From the NCBI RefSeq assembly GCF_001509405.1, contig NZ_CP011502.1:2976001-3040000 (forward strand): 64,000 nt of DNA, read 5' to 3'. The notes below the pieces were generated by a model. The model did no database searches and was not told the DNA's origin. It saw only the letters and a list, made by a program, of their open reading frames with translations. Numbering within the stretch: the stretch's first letter is position 1; every line of letters starts with the position of its first letter. This document shows, in pieces, positions 46,461 through 54,830 of the stretch. The translations under genes and the position numbers were made by a program. The stretch comes from Aeromicrobium erythreum. GTDB taxonomy: Bacteria > Actinomycetota > Actinomycetes > Propionibacteriales > Nocardioidaceae.

Positions 46461-47551
46461 GACGCGTGGCCTGCGTAGACCTCGAGGTGCGCCCGCGCCG
46501 CGGCGTCCCACGTGTAGGAGCGGGCGAGCCCGCGACCCGGCACCGCGTCGGTCGGCCCGCGGAGCACCCCGTCGACCGCCTCGGCGATGCCGGCCGGGTC
46601 GGTCGCGAACGCGACGGTGGACCCGAAGACCTCGCGCAGCACCGGCAGGTCGCGCGCCACCACGGGCACCCCGGCGGCGAGCGCCTCCAGCGCGGCCAGC
46701 CCGAAGCCCTCCTTGGTCGACACGAAGGCCATGGTCCGCGCGGCCGCGACGAGCGACGGGAGCGCGTCGTCGTCGACCACGCCGAGCATCGTCGGCTCCA
46801 CGCCCAGGTCCCGTGCGCGTCGGTCGAAGGCGGCGCGGTAGTCGCGGTAGTCGAAGAGCGTCTCCCCGCCCGCGAGGACGAGCCGCAGGTGCGGGTGCCG
46901 TGGTCGCAGCAGTGCGAACGCCTCGAGCAGGTCGATGCTGCCCTTGCGCGGCTCGATGCCGCCCACGGCCAGGACGTAGTGGCCCAGCTGGTCGCGCCAC
47001 CGGTCGCGCTGCGGCGCTGCCGCGGGCGACGCCGCCTGCTCGAACCGTCCGGCGTCGACGCCGTTCGCGATCACCACGGGCTGCACGCCGTACTGCTCGC
47101 GCACCTCGCGGGCGACCGCCTCGGAGACGCACACGTGCCCGGCCGGCTCGAGCACCGCGCGGTCGTGGCAGGCCACGAGCTCGGGCGTCGTGAAGGTGTC
47201 GAGGTGGTGGACCGTGCGCAGGCAGCGCAGGCCCGCCGCCAGCGCGGCGTTCGCGCTGATGCAGTCCTGCGCGTGCACGACGTCGTACTCGGCGCCTCTC
47301 AGGGCGTCGCGCAAGGTGCGGATCGAGCGCAGGATGCGGGCGCCGACCGCCTCGCCGGGCACGTCGGGGAACGGCACGGGACGCAGCCCCACCGCCGGGT
47401 CGACGGCGCGGAAGAAGGTGCGGTCCCCGCCGCGCGCGAGCGTCCACACGTCGACGTCGGCACCGGCCCGGGCCAAGGCTTCGGCGAGCGCGAGCGTGTG
47501 CACGACGCCGCCGCGCGGCTTGGTCGAGTACGTCAGCAGGGCCACCCTCAC
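46457..47551 (-). CDS. MSMEG_0565-family glycosyltransferase
   Basis: 364 residues, GT-B fold, GT4-like. N-terminal YSTKPRGGVVHTLALAEAL and VVHAQDCISANAAL; C-terminal GGIEPRKGSIDLLEAF, and the nucleotide-sugar EX7E segment KEGFGLAALEALAAGVPVV. It belongs to the glycosyltransferases found in nitrogen-starvation-associated clusters. The acceptor is unknown. GTG 47549-47551 overlaps the preceding gene (GTGA). Confidence 0.85.
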   Translation of the reverse strand: MRVALLTYSTKPRGGVVHTLALAEALARAGADVDVWTLARGGDRTFFRAVDPAVGLRPVPFPDVPGEAVGARILRSIRTLRDALRGAEYDVVHAQDCISANAALAAGLRCLRTVHHLDTFTTPELVACHDRAVLEPAGHVCVSEAVAREVREQYGVQPVVIANGVDAGRFEQAASPAAAPQRDRWRDQLGHYVLAVGGIEPRKGSIDLLEAFALLRPRHPHLRLVLAGGETLFDYRDYRAAFDRRARDLGVEPTMLGVVDDDALPSLVAAARTMAFVSTKEGFGLAALEALAAGVPVVARDLPVLREVFGSTVAFATDPAGIAEAVDGVLRGPTDAVPGRGLARSYTWDAAARAHLEVYAGHAS

Positions 47552-48393
47552 GACGGGTCGCGACCTGTCGTGACGTAGCTGTCGGGACGCAGCTCGTCGA
47601 GGTGATGCAGGACGCGGCGCGACCGCGCGACCTCGTGCTCCACGTCGACGTCGGCCACCGCGATCCCGCCCTTGGACCAGGTGCGCGCCAGCACGTCGCC
47701 GCCGGGGCCCACGACCTTGGCCTGGCCGAGGAAGCGCAAGCCGCCGAGCACCCCCGTCTGGTTCGACGACGCCCAGACCACCTGGTTCTCGGCCGCGCGG
47801 GCGCTGTCGTACAGGTCGAAGAGCCGCGACTGCCGGTCCTGCGGCAGCCGCGACGCCCGGTCGGTCACGCTGGCCGGCCACGCCGACAGGCAGGCGACGA
47901 CGTGGGCACCGTCCAGCGCCAGCGACCGCGCCGACTCGGGGAAGGTCTTGTCGTAGTCGATGAGCATGCCGAGGCGGCCGAGTGGGGTGTCGAACGCCTC
48001 GAACCGGTCGCCGGGCGCGTAGACCAGCGACTCCCCCAGCGGCTGGTGCACCTTGCGGTGCCGCCCAAGGACGCCGTCGCCCGACACGCACAGGGCGGCG
48101 TTGTGCCGAAGTTGCTCGCCGTCGACCTCGGCGCTCTCGGTGTAGCCGAGGCACACGACCATGTCGCCCGCCGCAGCCGCGACCTCGGCGAGCCGGGGGT
48201 CGTCCTGCGCCAGCGTCGGCGGCAGGTCCGCGCGCGGGTCGCGCAGGTCGGTCAGGTAGCCGCCGAGCGTCGCGTCGGGCAGCACCAGCAGCTCGACGCC
48301 GTCCGCGCGGGCGGAGTCGATGATCGCCCTGACCTTCGCGAGCGCACGGTCGAGGTCGCGCCCGAAGTGCGCCGCGACCGCACCGATGCGCAT
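47548..48393 (-). CDS. Nitrilase-fold protein lacking catalytic Cys and Glu (pseudo-nitrilase)
   Basis: 281 residues, clearly the carbon-nitrogen hydrolase fold and a paralogue of the nitrilase at 49938-50801. The usual triad is Glu-Lys-Cys. Here the first motif reads VLPDATLGGY (Asp40 for Glu), the Lys motif RHRKVHQPLG is intact (Lys114), and the nucleophile motif reads MLIDYDKTFPE (Asp146 for Cys; codon GAC at the site). Two of three catalytic residues are replaced although folding motifs remain. A structural or regulatory partner of the active paralogue is likely; another chemistry cannot be excluded. Its start overlaps the flavoprotein stop by one base. Confidence 0.88.
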   Translation of the reverse strand: MRIGAVAAHFGRDLDRALAKVRAIIDSARADGVELLVLPDATLGGYLTDLRDPRADLPPTLAQDDPRLAEVAAAAGDMVVCLGYTESAEVDGEQLRHNAALCVSGDGVLGRHRKVHQPLGESLVYAPGDRFEAFDTPLGRLGMLIDYDKTFPESARSLALDGAHVVACLSAWPASVTDRASRLPQDRQSRLFDLYDSARAAENQVVWASSNQTGVLGGLRFLGQAKVVGPGGDVLARTWSKGGIAVADVDVEHEVARSRRVLHHLDELRPDSYVTTGRDPS

Positions 48394-49643
48394 CAGGCCT
48401 CCGCGGGCACCGAGCGCCGTGCGCCGACGATGCACTGCGCGACGTGCTCCGCGTCGGCCGCGACGCCGAGGAACCGTCCGGACCCCCACGTGTGCATCCA
48501 CGGCAGGCCGACGAAGAACAGGCCGGGCACCGCGGTCACGCCCCGGGTGTGCGTCGGGCGTCCCGTCCCGTCGAACACCCCGACCCGCAGCCAGCGGTAG
48601 TCGGGCCGGTAGCCGATGGCCCAGACGACCGACGTGATCCCCTCGGCGGCGAGGTCGAGGCTCGTCGGGTCGGCGTCGGGCGCCCATGGCGGGACGTAGT
48701 CGGGCTCCGGCGGCGCGTCGATGCCCTCGCGCTCGATGAACCGGTCGATGTCGCGGCGGATCGAGGTGTAGACCGCGTCGGCGGCGTCGAGCGAGCGGGT
48801 CAGGGTGGGCGCGAACGTCAGGTCGGTGCCCTGCGCGTCGGTCAGCTTTCCGTACAGGCGCATGCCGTCGAGGGCGAAGGCCCGCAGGTCGATGTCGCGG
48901 CCGCCGTCGCGGCCGGTCACGTAGTGGTTCGTCTTCTCCCGGGCGGCCAGGCCGCCGGGGTACTGCGCCACGGCCGTGTCGTACAGGCCCATGTCGGCGA
49001 GCCACGTCATGCAGTCGCGGCCCCGGTGGAAGCGCGCGACGCGAGGCGCGTCGCCCAGCGCGAGGTGCACCTGGCGCCCCTCGAGGTGCAGGTCCTCCGC
49101 GATCTGCGCGCCGGACTGCCCGGTGCCCACCACGAGCACGCCACCCTCGGGCAGCTGGTCGGCGTTGCGGTACTGCTGGGAGTGCAGCTGGGTGACCGAC
49201 GGGTCGATCGCCCGCGCGAACGCCGGCTCGATCGGGCGGTGGTACCCGCCGGTCGCCACGACCACGTCGTCGGCCTCGAGGGTGTCGGGGCCGTCGGGCG
49301 TCTCGAGGTCGAGCACGAAGCCGCCCCCGTCGCGCTCCCGCGCCTCGACGACCCGGGTGTGCGTCCGCACGGGCGGGTCGAAGGAGCGCACGTAGTCGTC
49401 GAGCCAGGCGACCACCTCGTCGCGGGTCATGAACCCGTCGGGGTCGGGACCCTCGTACACGTGGCCAGGCAGGCGGCAGTGCCAGTTGGGCGTCACGAGG
49501 GTGAAGTTGTCCCAACGGTTGTCGGCCCACTCGTGGGCGGGGGTGGCGGCCTCGAGCAGGACGTGCTCGACGCCGAGCCTGGTGAGGTGGTGGCTGACCG
49601 AGAGCCCGGCCTGGCCGGCCCCGACGATCGCGACGCGGGTCAT
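48393..49643 (-). CDS. MSMEG_0569-family flavin-dependent oxidoreductase
   Basis: 416 residues resembling flavin-containing monooxygenases: FAD motif IVGAGQAGLSVSHHL at the start, WDNFTLVTPNWHCRLPGH, NADPH-type motif VVGTGQSGAQIAEDL near residue 172, and a C-terminal ATGGY/WAIGYRPDY pair. It probably oxidises the cluster's substrate at N or C. ATG 49641-49643 overlaps the small MSMEG_0570-type gene. Confidence 0.87.
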   Translation of the reverse strand: MTRVAIVGAGQAGLSVSHHLTRLGVEHVLLEAATPAHEWADNRWDNFTLVTPNWHCRLPGHVYEGPDPDGFMTRDEVVAWLDDYVRSFDPPVRTHTRVVEARERDGGGFVLDLETPDGPDTLEADDVVVATGGYHRPIEPAFARAIDPSVTQLHSQQYRNADQLPEGGVLVVGTGQSGAQIAEDLHLEGRQVHLALGDAPRVARFHRGRDCMTWLADMGLYDTAVAQYPGGLAAREKTNHYVTGRDGGRDIDLRAFALDGMRLYGKLTDAQGTDLTFAPTLTRSLDAADAVYTSIRRDIDRFIEREGIDAPPEPDYVPPWAPDADPTSLDLAAEGITSVVWAIGYRPDYRWLRVGVFDGTGRPTHTRGVTAVPGLFFVGLPWMHTWGSGRFLGVAADAEHVAQCIVGARRSVPAEA

Positions 49644-49945
49644 CGGGTCACCTCCACCGGCAGCGGCGGGTGCATCCGCAGCACCTCGACGACGTCCGTG
49701 GGAGCGTGCGCCGCGGCCGAGCGGCGGATCTGCTCCTGCGTCGCCGCGGACGACGTGCACGCGAACCCGTAGCGCACCCGGACGCGCTCGCTCGCGATCG
49801 TGAGCGCCGCCGTCGAGCGGTCGACGAAGTCCTGCACGGTGTAGCGGTGGCCGACCTGCAGGTGGTCGTGGACGACGAGCGACGGGGAGTAGCAGTGCTC
49901 GACGTCGCCGTCGGGCCAGCGGACGGTGAAGGTCATCTCAGGCAT
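49640..49945 (-). CDS. MSMEG_0570-family small nitrogen-starvation protein
   Basis: 101 residues, soluble: MTFTVRWPDGDVEHCYSPS, then HLQVGHRYTVQDFVDRS and a C-terminal SAATQEQIRRSA segment. It matches the short MSMEG_0570-type proteins of these clusters by size, sequence character and place. Activity unknown. ATG 49943-49945 overlaps the nitrilase stop by 8 nt and its own stop overlaps the flavoprotein start. Confidence 0.8.
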   Translation of the reverse strand: MPEMTFTVRWPDGDVEHCYSPSLVVHDHLQVGHRYTVQDFVDRSTAALTIASERVRVRYGFACTSSAATQEQIRRSAAAHAPTDVVEVLRMHPPLPVEVTR

Positions 49946-50801
49946 GGGCGGGCTCCCGGTAGGTCTCGGGACGGCGGTCCCGCAGGTGGAACATCGCCCG
50001 GCGGGCGGTGTCGAGCTCGGCGCGCACGTCGAGCTCGGCGACCGCCACGCCCGCGTCGACGCCGGTCGTGGCGCGGACGTCGCCGCCCGGGCCGACGACC
50101 TTCGCATGGCTCACGAAGCGCAGCGACCCGAACGTGCCGACCTGGTTCGACGCCACCCAGACCACCTGGTTCTCGAGCGCCCGGGCCGTGTCGAAGAGGT
50201 TGAACCGCTGGGTCCACCGGTCCTCGGCGATGTCGCCCGCCGAGGAGGTGCGCGACGCGGGCCAGGCCGAGATGCACACGACGACCTCCGCACCGTCGAG
50301 GGCGAGCGCGCGACCGGCCTCGGGGAACGCCTTGTCGTAGCAGATGAGGGCGCCGAGCCGGCCGGCCGGCGTGTCGACGGCGGCGAAGGTGTCGCCGGCC
50401 TCGTAGAAGGACCCCTCCCCCAGCGGCTGGTGCACCTTGCGGTGCACGTGGAGCACGCCGTCGCCGGTCACGACGGCGGCGCTGTTGTAGCGGGTGGCGC
50501 CGTCGGACTCGCAGAACCCGACCACGAGCGTCAGGTCGCGGGCGATCGCGGCCACGCGCCGCAGCTCGGGGCCGTCGACGTCCATGACGGGCGGCAGCGA
50601 GTCGGGCTGCTCGTCGTGGCTGCCGTCGCGACCGCGTCCCAGCACCGAGAGGTAGCCGCCGAGGCAGGCCTCCGGCAGCGCGAGGAGGCCACCGCCACCG
50701 GGTGGTCGCACCTCGTCGGCGAGGGTCGCGATGCGGGCGAGGTTCTGCTCGACGTCGCGGCCGAAGTTCTCCGACACCGCGGCGAGTCGTGTCGTGGTCA
50801 T
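49938..50801 (-). CDS. Nitrilase (sll0784/NitC-type carbon-nitrogen hydrolase)
   Basis: 287 residues with the full triad: Glu44 in ALPEACLGGY, Lys122 in VHRKVHQPLG and Cys154 in ALICYDKAFPE. It is the best candidate for the sll0784/Nit1C nitrilase, which hydrolyses nitriles to acid plus ammonia; Nit1C clusters are associated with cyanide/nitrile nitrogen use in pseudomonads. ATG 50799-50801 overlaps the GNAT-AIRS stop (ATGA). The Asp-substituted paralogue lies two genes downstream. Confidence 0.9.
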   Translation of the reverse strand: MTTTRLAAVSENFGRDVEQNLARIATLADEVRPPGGGGLLALPEACLGGYLSVLGRGRDGSHDEQPDSLPPVMDVDGPELRRVAAIARDLTLVVGFCESDGATRYNSAAVVTGDGVLHVHRKVHQPLGEGSFYEAGDTFAAVDTPAGRLGALICYDKAFPEAGRALALDGAEVVVCISAWPASRTSSAGDIAEDRWTQRFNLFDTARALENQVVWVASNQVGTFGSLRFVSHAKVVGPGGDVRATTGVDAGVAVAELDVRAELDTARRAMFHLRDRRPETYREPAHA

Positions 50802-52228
50802 GCTGCTGCTCCCATCCCGGTGACCGGGCCGCGGACGGCCTCGGTCACGACTCCGTCGGGCCAGCGCAGCCCGACTCCGGCGCCCACGAGCGTCTCGCCG
50901 CACACGCGCGACGTGACGTGCCTGGGCAGCTCCCCCGGGTGGGCTCCGGCGCAGTCGGTCGTGACCATGGCGAAGCCGGGGAAGCACGTGAACCAGTCGC
51001 CCACCGTGGCTCCGGCGGGTGTCGGCACCTGGTCGACGTCGAGCACGACGCGGACCCCGCTCGCCTCGGCGAGCATGCCGGTGGTGCCGACCAGGCCGCT
51101 CATGCTGACGTCCTTGGCGGCGGCGGGCCGCAGGTCGGCGACGACGCGCCCGAGGGCGCGCAGCTCCCCGGGCGAGCGGTGCGACGAGGAGTCCCACTGC
51201 GACCCGGTGTAGCCCGGTCGCCACCCGCCGCCGAGGTCGGCGGTCAGCCGGACCTCCTCGCCCGGCCGGGCACCGCCGCCGGGCACGGGCCGGTCGGTGC
51301 GGCCGAGGGCGGTGACGCTGAGCGCCGGGGCGACGCCCAGCTGCGTGTGGCCGCCGAGCACCGGGACGCCCCACGCCTCCGACGCGGCGCGCAGACCGGC
51401 CAGGACCCGTCGGGCGAACGACGCGTCGCGGGCCCCGACGGCGTCGAGCAGGCCCACGGGCGTCGCGCCCATGGCCGCGAGGTCGTTGAGGTTGACCAGC
51501 GCCGCGCACCAGCCGGCCCACTCGGGGTCGCGCTCGACCATCGTGGGCAGGATCGCGTCGCAGGCCGCCACCAGGTCGGACCCCGGCACGGGGGCGCCGT
51601 CGTCGCCCCAGAAGCCGGGTGCGGGCGCACCTCCCTCGGGTGCGCCCAGGCCGGCGAGGAGGCTGCCGAGCGGCGACTTCGTGGCCTCGGCCAGCCGCTG
51701 GACCCGCGCGATGGGCCACGAGAGCATCACGTGCGGACGGCCCTGGAGCTCGACGTCGCCCGTGGTGGTCCAGCCGAGCCGGGTGAACAGGGGGTGGTGC
51801 TGGGTCTGCACGACCGCGTCGAAGCGCAGCGCGCCGAGCGACTCCGCCCAGGCGCAGGCGGCGCGGACCAGCGCCGAGCCGACACCGGTCGCGCCCCGCA
51901 CGTCGGGCCGCACGGCCAGCCGGCTGCCCCGCCACCAGCCGAGGTCGCGCTCCTCGGTGGAGGTGTGCGGGGCCGGGTGCAGCCGCACCCCGCCGAGCAC
52001 CTCGCCGGCGATCGAGCGGGCCACCAGCACGACGGTGCGCGGGTCGTCGTCGGCGCGGTCGTGGTCGGTCGTCGTGAACAGACCCTGCTCCCGCACGAAC
52101 ACGTCGCGCCGGAGCCGTCGGTAGGCCTCGCGCTGCGTCGCGTCGGCCTGCACGACGATGTAGTCCGCAGGCGCGGTCGACGCGGGACGCCTGCCGGTGA
52201 GGATGCCGTGGTCGATCTCGAAGGTCAT
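50798..52228 (-). CDS. MSMEG_0567-family GNAT / AIR-synthase-like fusion
   Basis: 476 residues. Residues ~1-195 form an N-acetyltransferase (FVREQGLF, GGVRLHPAPH, RLAVRPDVRGATGVGSALVRAA). From about 210 to the end is an AIR-synthase-related (AIRS) ATP-binding domain (LVAACDAILPTMV, LNDLAAMGATPVGLLDAVG, GGHTQLG, KDVSMSGLVGTTGML). Some Nit1C clusters split these into two genes. Substrate unknown. ATG 52226-52228 has AAGGAG upstream; it starts one base after the radical SAM stop. Confidence 0.88.
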   Translation of the reverse strand: MTFEIDHGILTGRRPASTAPADYIVVQADATQREAYRRLRRDVFVREQGLFTTTDHDRADDDPRTVVLVARSIAGEVLGGVRLHPAPHTSTEERDLGWWRGSRLAVRPDVRGATGVGSALVRAACAWAESLGALRFDAVVQTQHHPLFTRLGWTTTGDVELQGRPHVMLSWPIARVQRLAEATKSPLGSLLAGLGAPEGGAPAPGFWGDDGAPVPGSDLVAACDAILPTMVERDPEWAGWCAALVNLNDLAAMGATPVGLLDAVGARDASFARRVLAGLRAASEAWGVPVLGGHTQLGVAPALSVTALGRTDRPVPGGGARPGEEVRLTADLGGGWRPGYTGSQWDSSSHRSPGELRALGRVVADLRPAAAKDVSMSGLVGTTGMLAEASGVRVVLDVDQVPTPAGATVGDWFTCFPGFAMVTTDCAGAHPGELPRHVTSRVCGETLVGAGVGLRWPDGVVTEAVRGPVTGMGAAA

Positions 52229-52229
52229 G

Positions 52230-53351
52230 TCAGGCTCCTTCACAGCTGAGCGCCGAGCAGGCACCGCAGGCGGCGCAGCCCGCCGCCTGGTCCGACCCCG
52301 CCATGCCGGCGACGCGCAGCGCCGTCGCGACCTGGCGGGTCACGCGCCCGACGTCGGCGGTCGCGGGCGCGGCGACGTGGTCGACGTCGGTCGCGAGCGT
52401 CCCCTCCAGCGGACGGAACGGGACGACGAACGGGTACACGCCCATGTCGATGAGCTCGCGGGCCCCGGCGACCAGCTCGTCGGGGTCCTCGCCGAGCCCG
52501 ACGAGCAGGTAGGTCGAGACCTGGTTGTGTCCGAAGACGCGCACCGCCTCGCGCCAGGCGGCGCGGTACTCGTCGAGGGACACCGTGGACTTGCCGGGCA
52601 TCCAGCGCCGACGGACGTCGTCGTCGAGCGACTCCACGTGGATGCCGATGGACCGCGCGCCCGCCTCGCGCAGCTCGGCGATCGAGGCGAGGTCGCCCGG
52701 CGGCTCGATCTGCACCTGGATCGGGAGGTCGGGCAGCACCTCGTGCACGGCGCGCACGCACCGGGCGAGGTGGGTGGCGCCGCGGTCGCGTCCCCGGGAG
52801 GTGCCGGTGGTCATGACCATCTGCGTCACGCCGTCGAGCTCCACCGCCGCCAGGGCGACCTCGGCCACCTGCTGCGGCGTCTTGACCGCGATGGTCGAGC
52901 CCTGCTCCAGCGACTGCTCGATGGCGCAGAACCGGCACCGCTCCGACTCGTCGTAGCGGGCGCAGGTCTGCACCACCGTCGTGGCCAGCACGTTCGCGGC
53001 GTGCAGGCGGGCGATCTTCTCGTAGCTCACCCCGTCGGCGGTCTGGAGGTCGTAGAACCGGGGCCGGCCGACCGCCTCCACGCCGAGGCCGGTGTCGGCC
53101 CCGTCGAGCAGGAGGCGGCCGCCGGACACCGAGTACGGGCTCCGCGGGTTGAGGGGAATGGCCGCACCGACCCCGTCGAGCAGCACGTGGCCGTCGGCGC
53201 TCGGTCCCGCGCCGTTCGGCCGCGTGAGCGGCGCGTCGAGCAGCCGGATGCCCTGGATGGCGACGTCGACGCGGGTCGACGTGCGCGAGCCCTGCTCAGG
53301 GCCCGGCAGGGGTGCCGGGCTCTGGGCGGCGAGATCGGGGAGGGCGGTCAT
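52230..53351 (-). CDS. MSMEG_0568-family radical SAM protein
   Basis: 373 residues. The SAM cluster motif is unusually spaced: Cys130-x8-Cys139-x2-Cys142 (TCARYDESERCRFC) instead of CX3CX2C. Further segments are MVMTTGTSRGRDRG, QIEPPGDLASI, GIHVESLDDDV and YLLVGLGEDPDELV. Four Cys at the C-terminus (359, 362, 365, 370; GCAACGACSALSC) could hold a second Fe-S cluster. It should start radical chemistry on the pathway substrate. Starts 10 bp after the MSMEG_0572-type gene. Confidence 0.88.
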   Translation of the reverse strand: MTALPDLAAQSPAPLPGPEQGSRTSTRVDVAIQGIRLLDAPLTRPNGAGPSADGHVLLDGVGAAIPLNPRSPYSVSGGRLLLDGADTGLGVEAVGRPRFYDLQTADGVSYEKIARLHAANVLATTVVQTCARYDESERCRFCAIEQSLEQGSTIAVKTPQQVAEVALAAVELDGVTQMVMTTGTSRGRDRGATHLARCVRAVHEVLPDLPIQVQIEPPGDLASIAELREAGARSIGIHVESLDDDVRRRWMPGKSTVSLDEYRAAWREAVRVFGHNQVSTYLLVGLGEDPDELVAGARELIDMGVYPFVVPFRPLEGTLATDVDHVAAPATADVGRVTRQVATALRVAGMAGSDQAAGCAACGACSALSCEGA

Positions 53352-53361
53352 GGCCGTGCCC

Positions 53362-53886
53362 TCAGAGGTTGTAGGTCGAGTTGATGATGGCGCCCTTGCG
53401 CGCGTAGTGGATCAGCGCGTCCTGGACGTCGAGCGGGTGCGCCGGGATGACGCCCTCGATGAGGTCCTCCTCGCGCAGACCGTGCAGGGCGAGACCGAAG
53501 CGACAGCAGAACACGGTGCCGCCCTCGGCGATGAACGTATCGAGCGAGGCGTTCATGTTCAGCTCGCCCGGGAACCCGGCGTCGCCCGTCGTCGGGAAGC
53601 CGCGGGTGGCCATGCACGCGAGGGTGCCGGGGCCGTAGAAGTACATCGCGGAGTCGAAGCCCTTCCGCAGGGCGCGGGTGGCCTGCAAGATCGCGACGAA
53701 GCTGACGCTCGACTCGTGCGGGATGCCGTGGACGAGCGTGAAGTAGCTCTCGCCGTCCTCCGCCTGGTAGTCGGGGAAGATCTTGGTCGAGCCGTAGAGG
53801 TTGGTGCCCTTCGCCTGCGACGGGTGCGGGATCTCCGCGAGCGAGGCGGCGATGTTCTGGGCGATCTGGTCGTCGATGTCGGTCAT
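53362..53886 (-). CDS. MSMEG_0572/sll0783-family nitrogen-starvation protein
   Basis: 174 residues. YFTLVHGIPHESSVSFVAILQATRALRKGFDS in parts, GPGTLACMATRGFPTTGDAGFPGELN and GGTVFCCRFGLALHG are family segments. The fold resembles DsrE-like proteins, and CC near residue 126 is conserved-looking. Function unknown; it is a marker gene of the cluster. About 94 bp after the amidohydrolase gene. Confidence 0.85.
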   Translation of the reverse strand: MTDIDDQIAQNIAASLAEIPHPSQAKGTNLYGSTKIFPDYQAEDGESYFTLVHGIPHESSVSFVAILQATRALRKGFDSAMYFYGPGTLACMATRGFPTTGDAGFPGELNMNASLDTFIAEGGTVFCCRFGLALHGLREEDLIEGVIPAHPLDVQDALIHYARKGAIINSTYNL

Positions 53887-53980
53887 GGCCTTCTCCTGGT
53901 GCGGTTTGGGATGGGGTAGTGCGGTGTGGGGTCGTGCGGGTCGTGCACTGGCCGGCGAGCCGCGGCCAGGGATCAGGGGG

Positions 53981-54808
53981 TCAGGTGCCGTAGAGCGCCT
54001 CGAAGTTGCGCCGGAAGAACAGGTCGGCGAGCTCGCCGTCGCCGGCTGCTGCGGCGAGGCGGGCGTGCTCGCCCGCGAAGTCGCCCCACGGGGCGTCGCT
54101 GGCGAAGAGGATCCGGTCGTGCCCGACGCCGCGGCGCTCGATCTCCTGCACGAGCCAGGCGGGAGCGAAGCCGATGGTCCAGCTGGTGTCGGTATAGACC
54201 TTCTTGCCGGCCTCGATCCAGTCGAAGAGCCGGCCGCCGATGAGCTTCATGTGTCCGCTCATCCCGCCCCCGAGGTGGACGAGGTGGATCTTGGTGTCGT
54301 CGCCGTAGCGGTCGACGAGCGTGCCGACCTGGTCGACGTCGGAGGCCGCGCCGGGCGAGGTGTGCACGTGGACGACGAGGTCGTGCTCGGCGGCCGTGGT
54401 GAAGATGCGGTCGATCTCCTCGGCGCAGTCGGGGTCGGTGGGGCTGCCGCCGAGCAGGAAGCTGGTCTTGAGGGCCTTGACGCCCTGCTCGCCGACGAGG
54501 GCTAGCGCGGCGGTGTTGCGCTCGGCGTCGGACGCCTTCGGCGAGACCCACAGTCCGCAGCTCACCCGGTCGTCGCGCTGCGCGGCCTCGAGCGCGAGCG
54601 GGTTCAGGTCGAAGGCGGCGTCCGGCACGGGCACGCCGTAGTTCGGCAGCACCAGCGTCCGCTCGGTCCCCTCGTCATCGAGGGTCTGCAGGAAGTCGCG
54701 CACCGTCGCCTTGGCCGTGACGTCGGCCCGGATCGGCGGGCCTCCGTAGAACGGGAACGCAGGCAGCTCGCCGATGTGGCGGTGCGCGTCGAGCGGTGCG
54801 GGAGGCAT
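53981..54808 (-). CDS. Amidohydrolase-2 family protein
   Basis: 275 residues, TIM barrel of the Amidohydrolase_2 type. Metal-binding DAHRHIG (HXH) at residues 7-13, VVHVHTSPG near 147, IHLVHLGGGMSGH near 175 and ILFASDAPWGD near 235. It would hydrolyse an amide or decarboxylate an aromatic/heterocyclic acid. First gene of the minus-strand cluster. ATG 54806-54808 lies inside a perfect 14-bp palindrome (GGAGGCATGCCTCC). A GlnR-type box lies 23-38 nt upstream. Confidence 0.85.
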   Translation of the reverse strand: MPPAPLDAHRHIGELPAFPFYGGPPIRADVTAKATVRDFLQTLDDEGTERTLVLPNYGVPVPDAAFDLNPLALEAAQRDDRVSCGLWVSPKASDAERNTAALALVGEQGVKALKTSFLLGGSPTDPDCAEEIDRIFTTAAEHDLVVHVHTSPGAASDVDQVGTLVDRYGDDTKIHLVHLGGGMSGHMKLIGGRLFDWIEAGKKVYTDTSWTIGFAPAWLVQEIERRGVGHDRILFASDAPWGDFAGEHARLAAAAGDGELADLFFRRNFEALYGT

Positions 54809-54830
54809 GCCTCCATTCAGCGCCCGGGAT

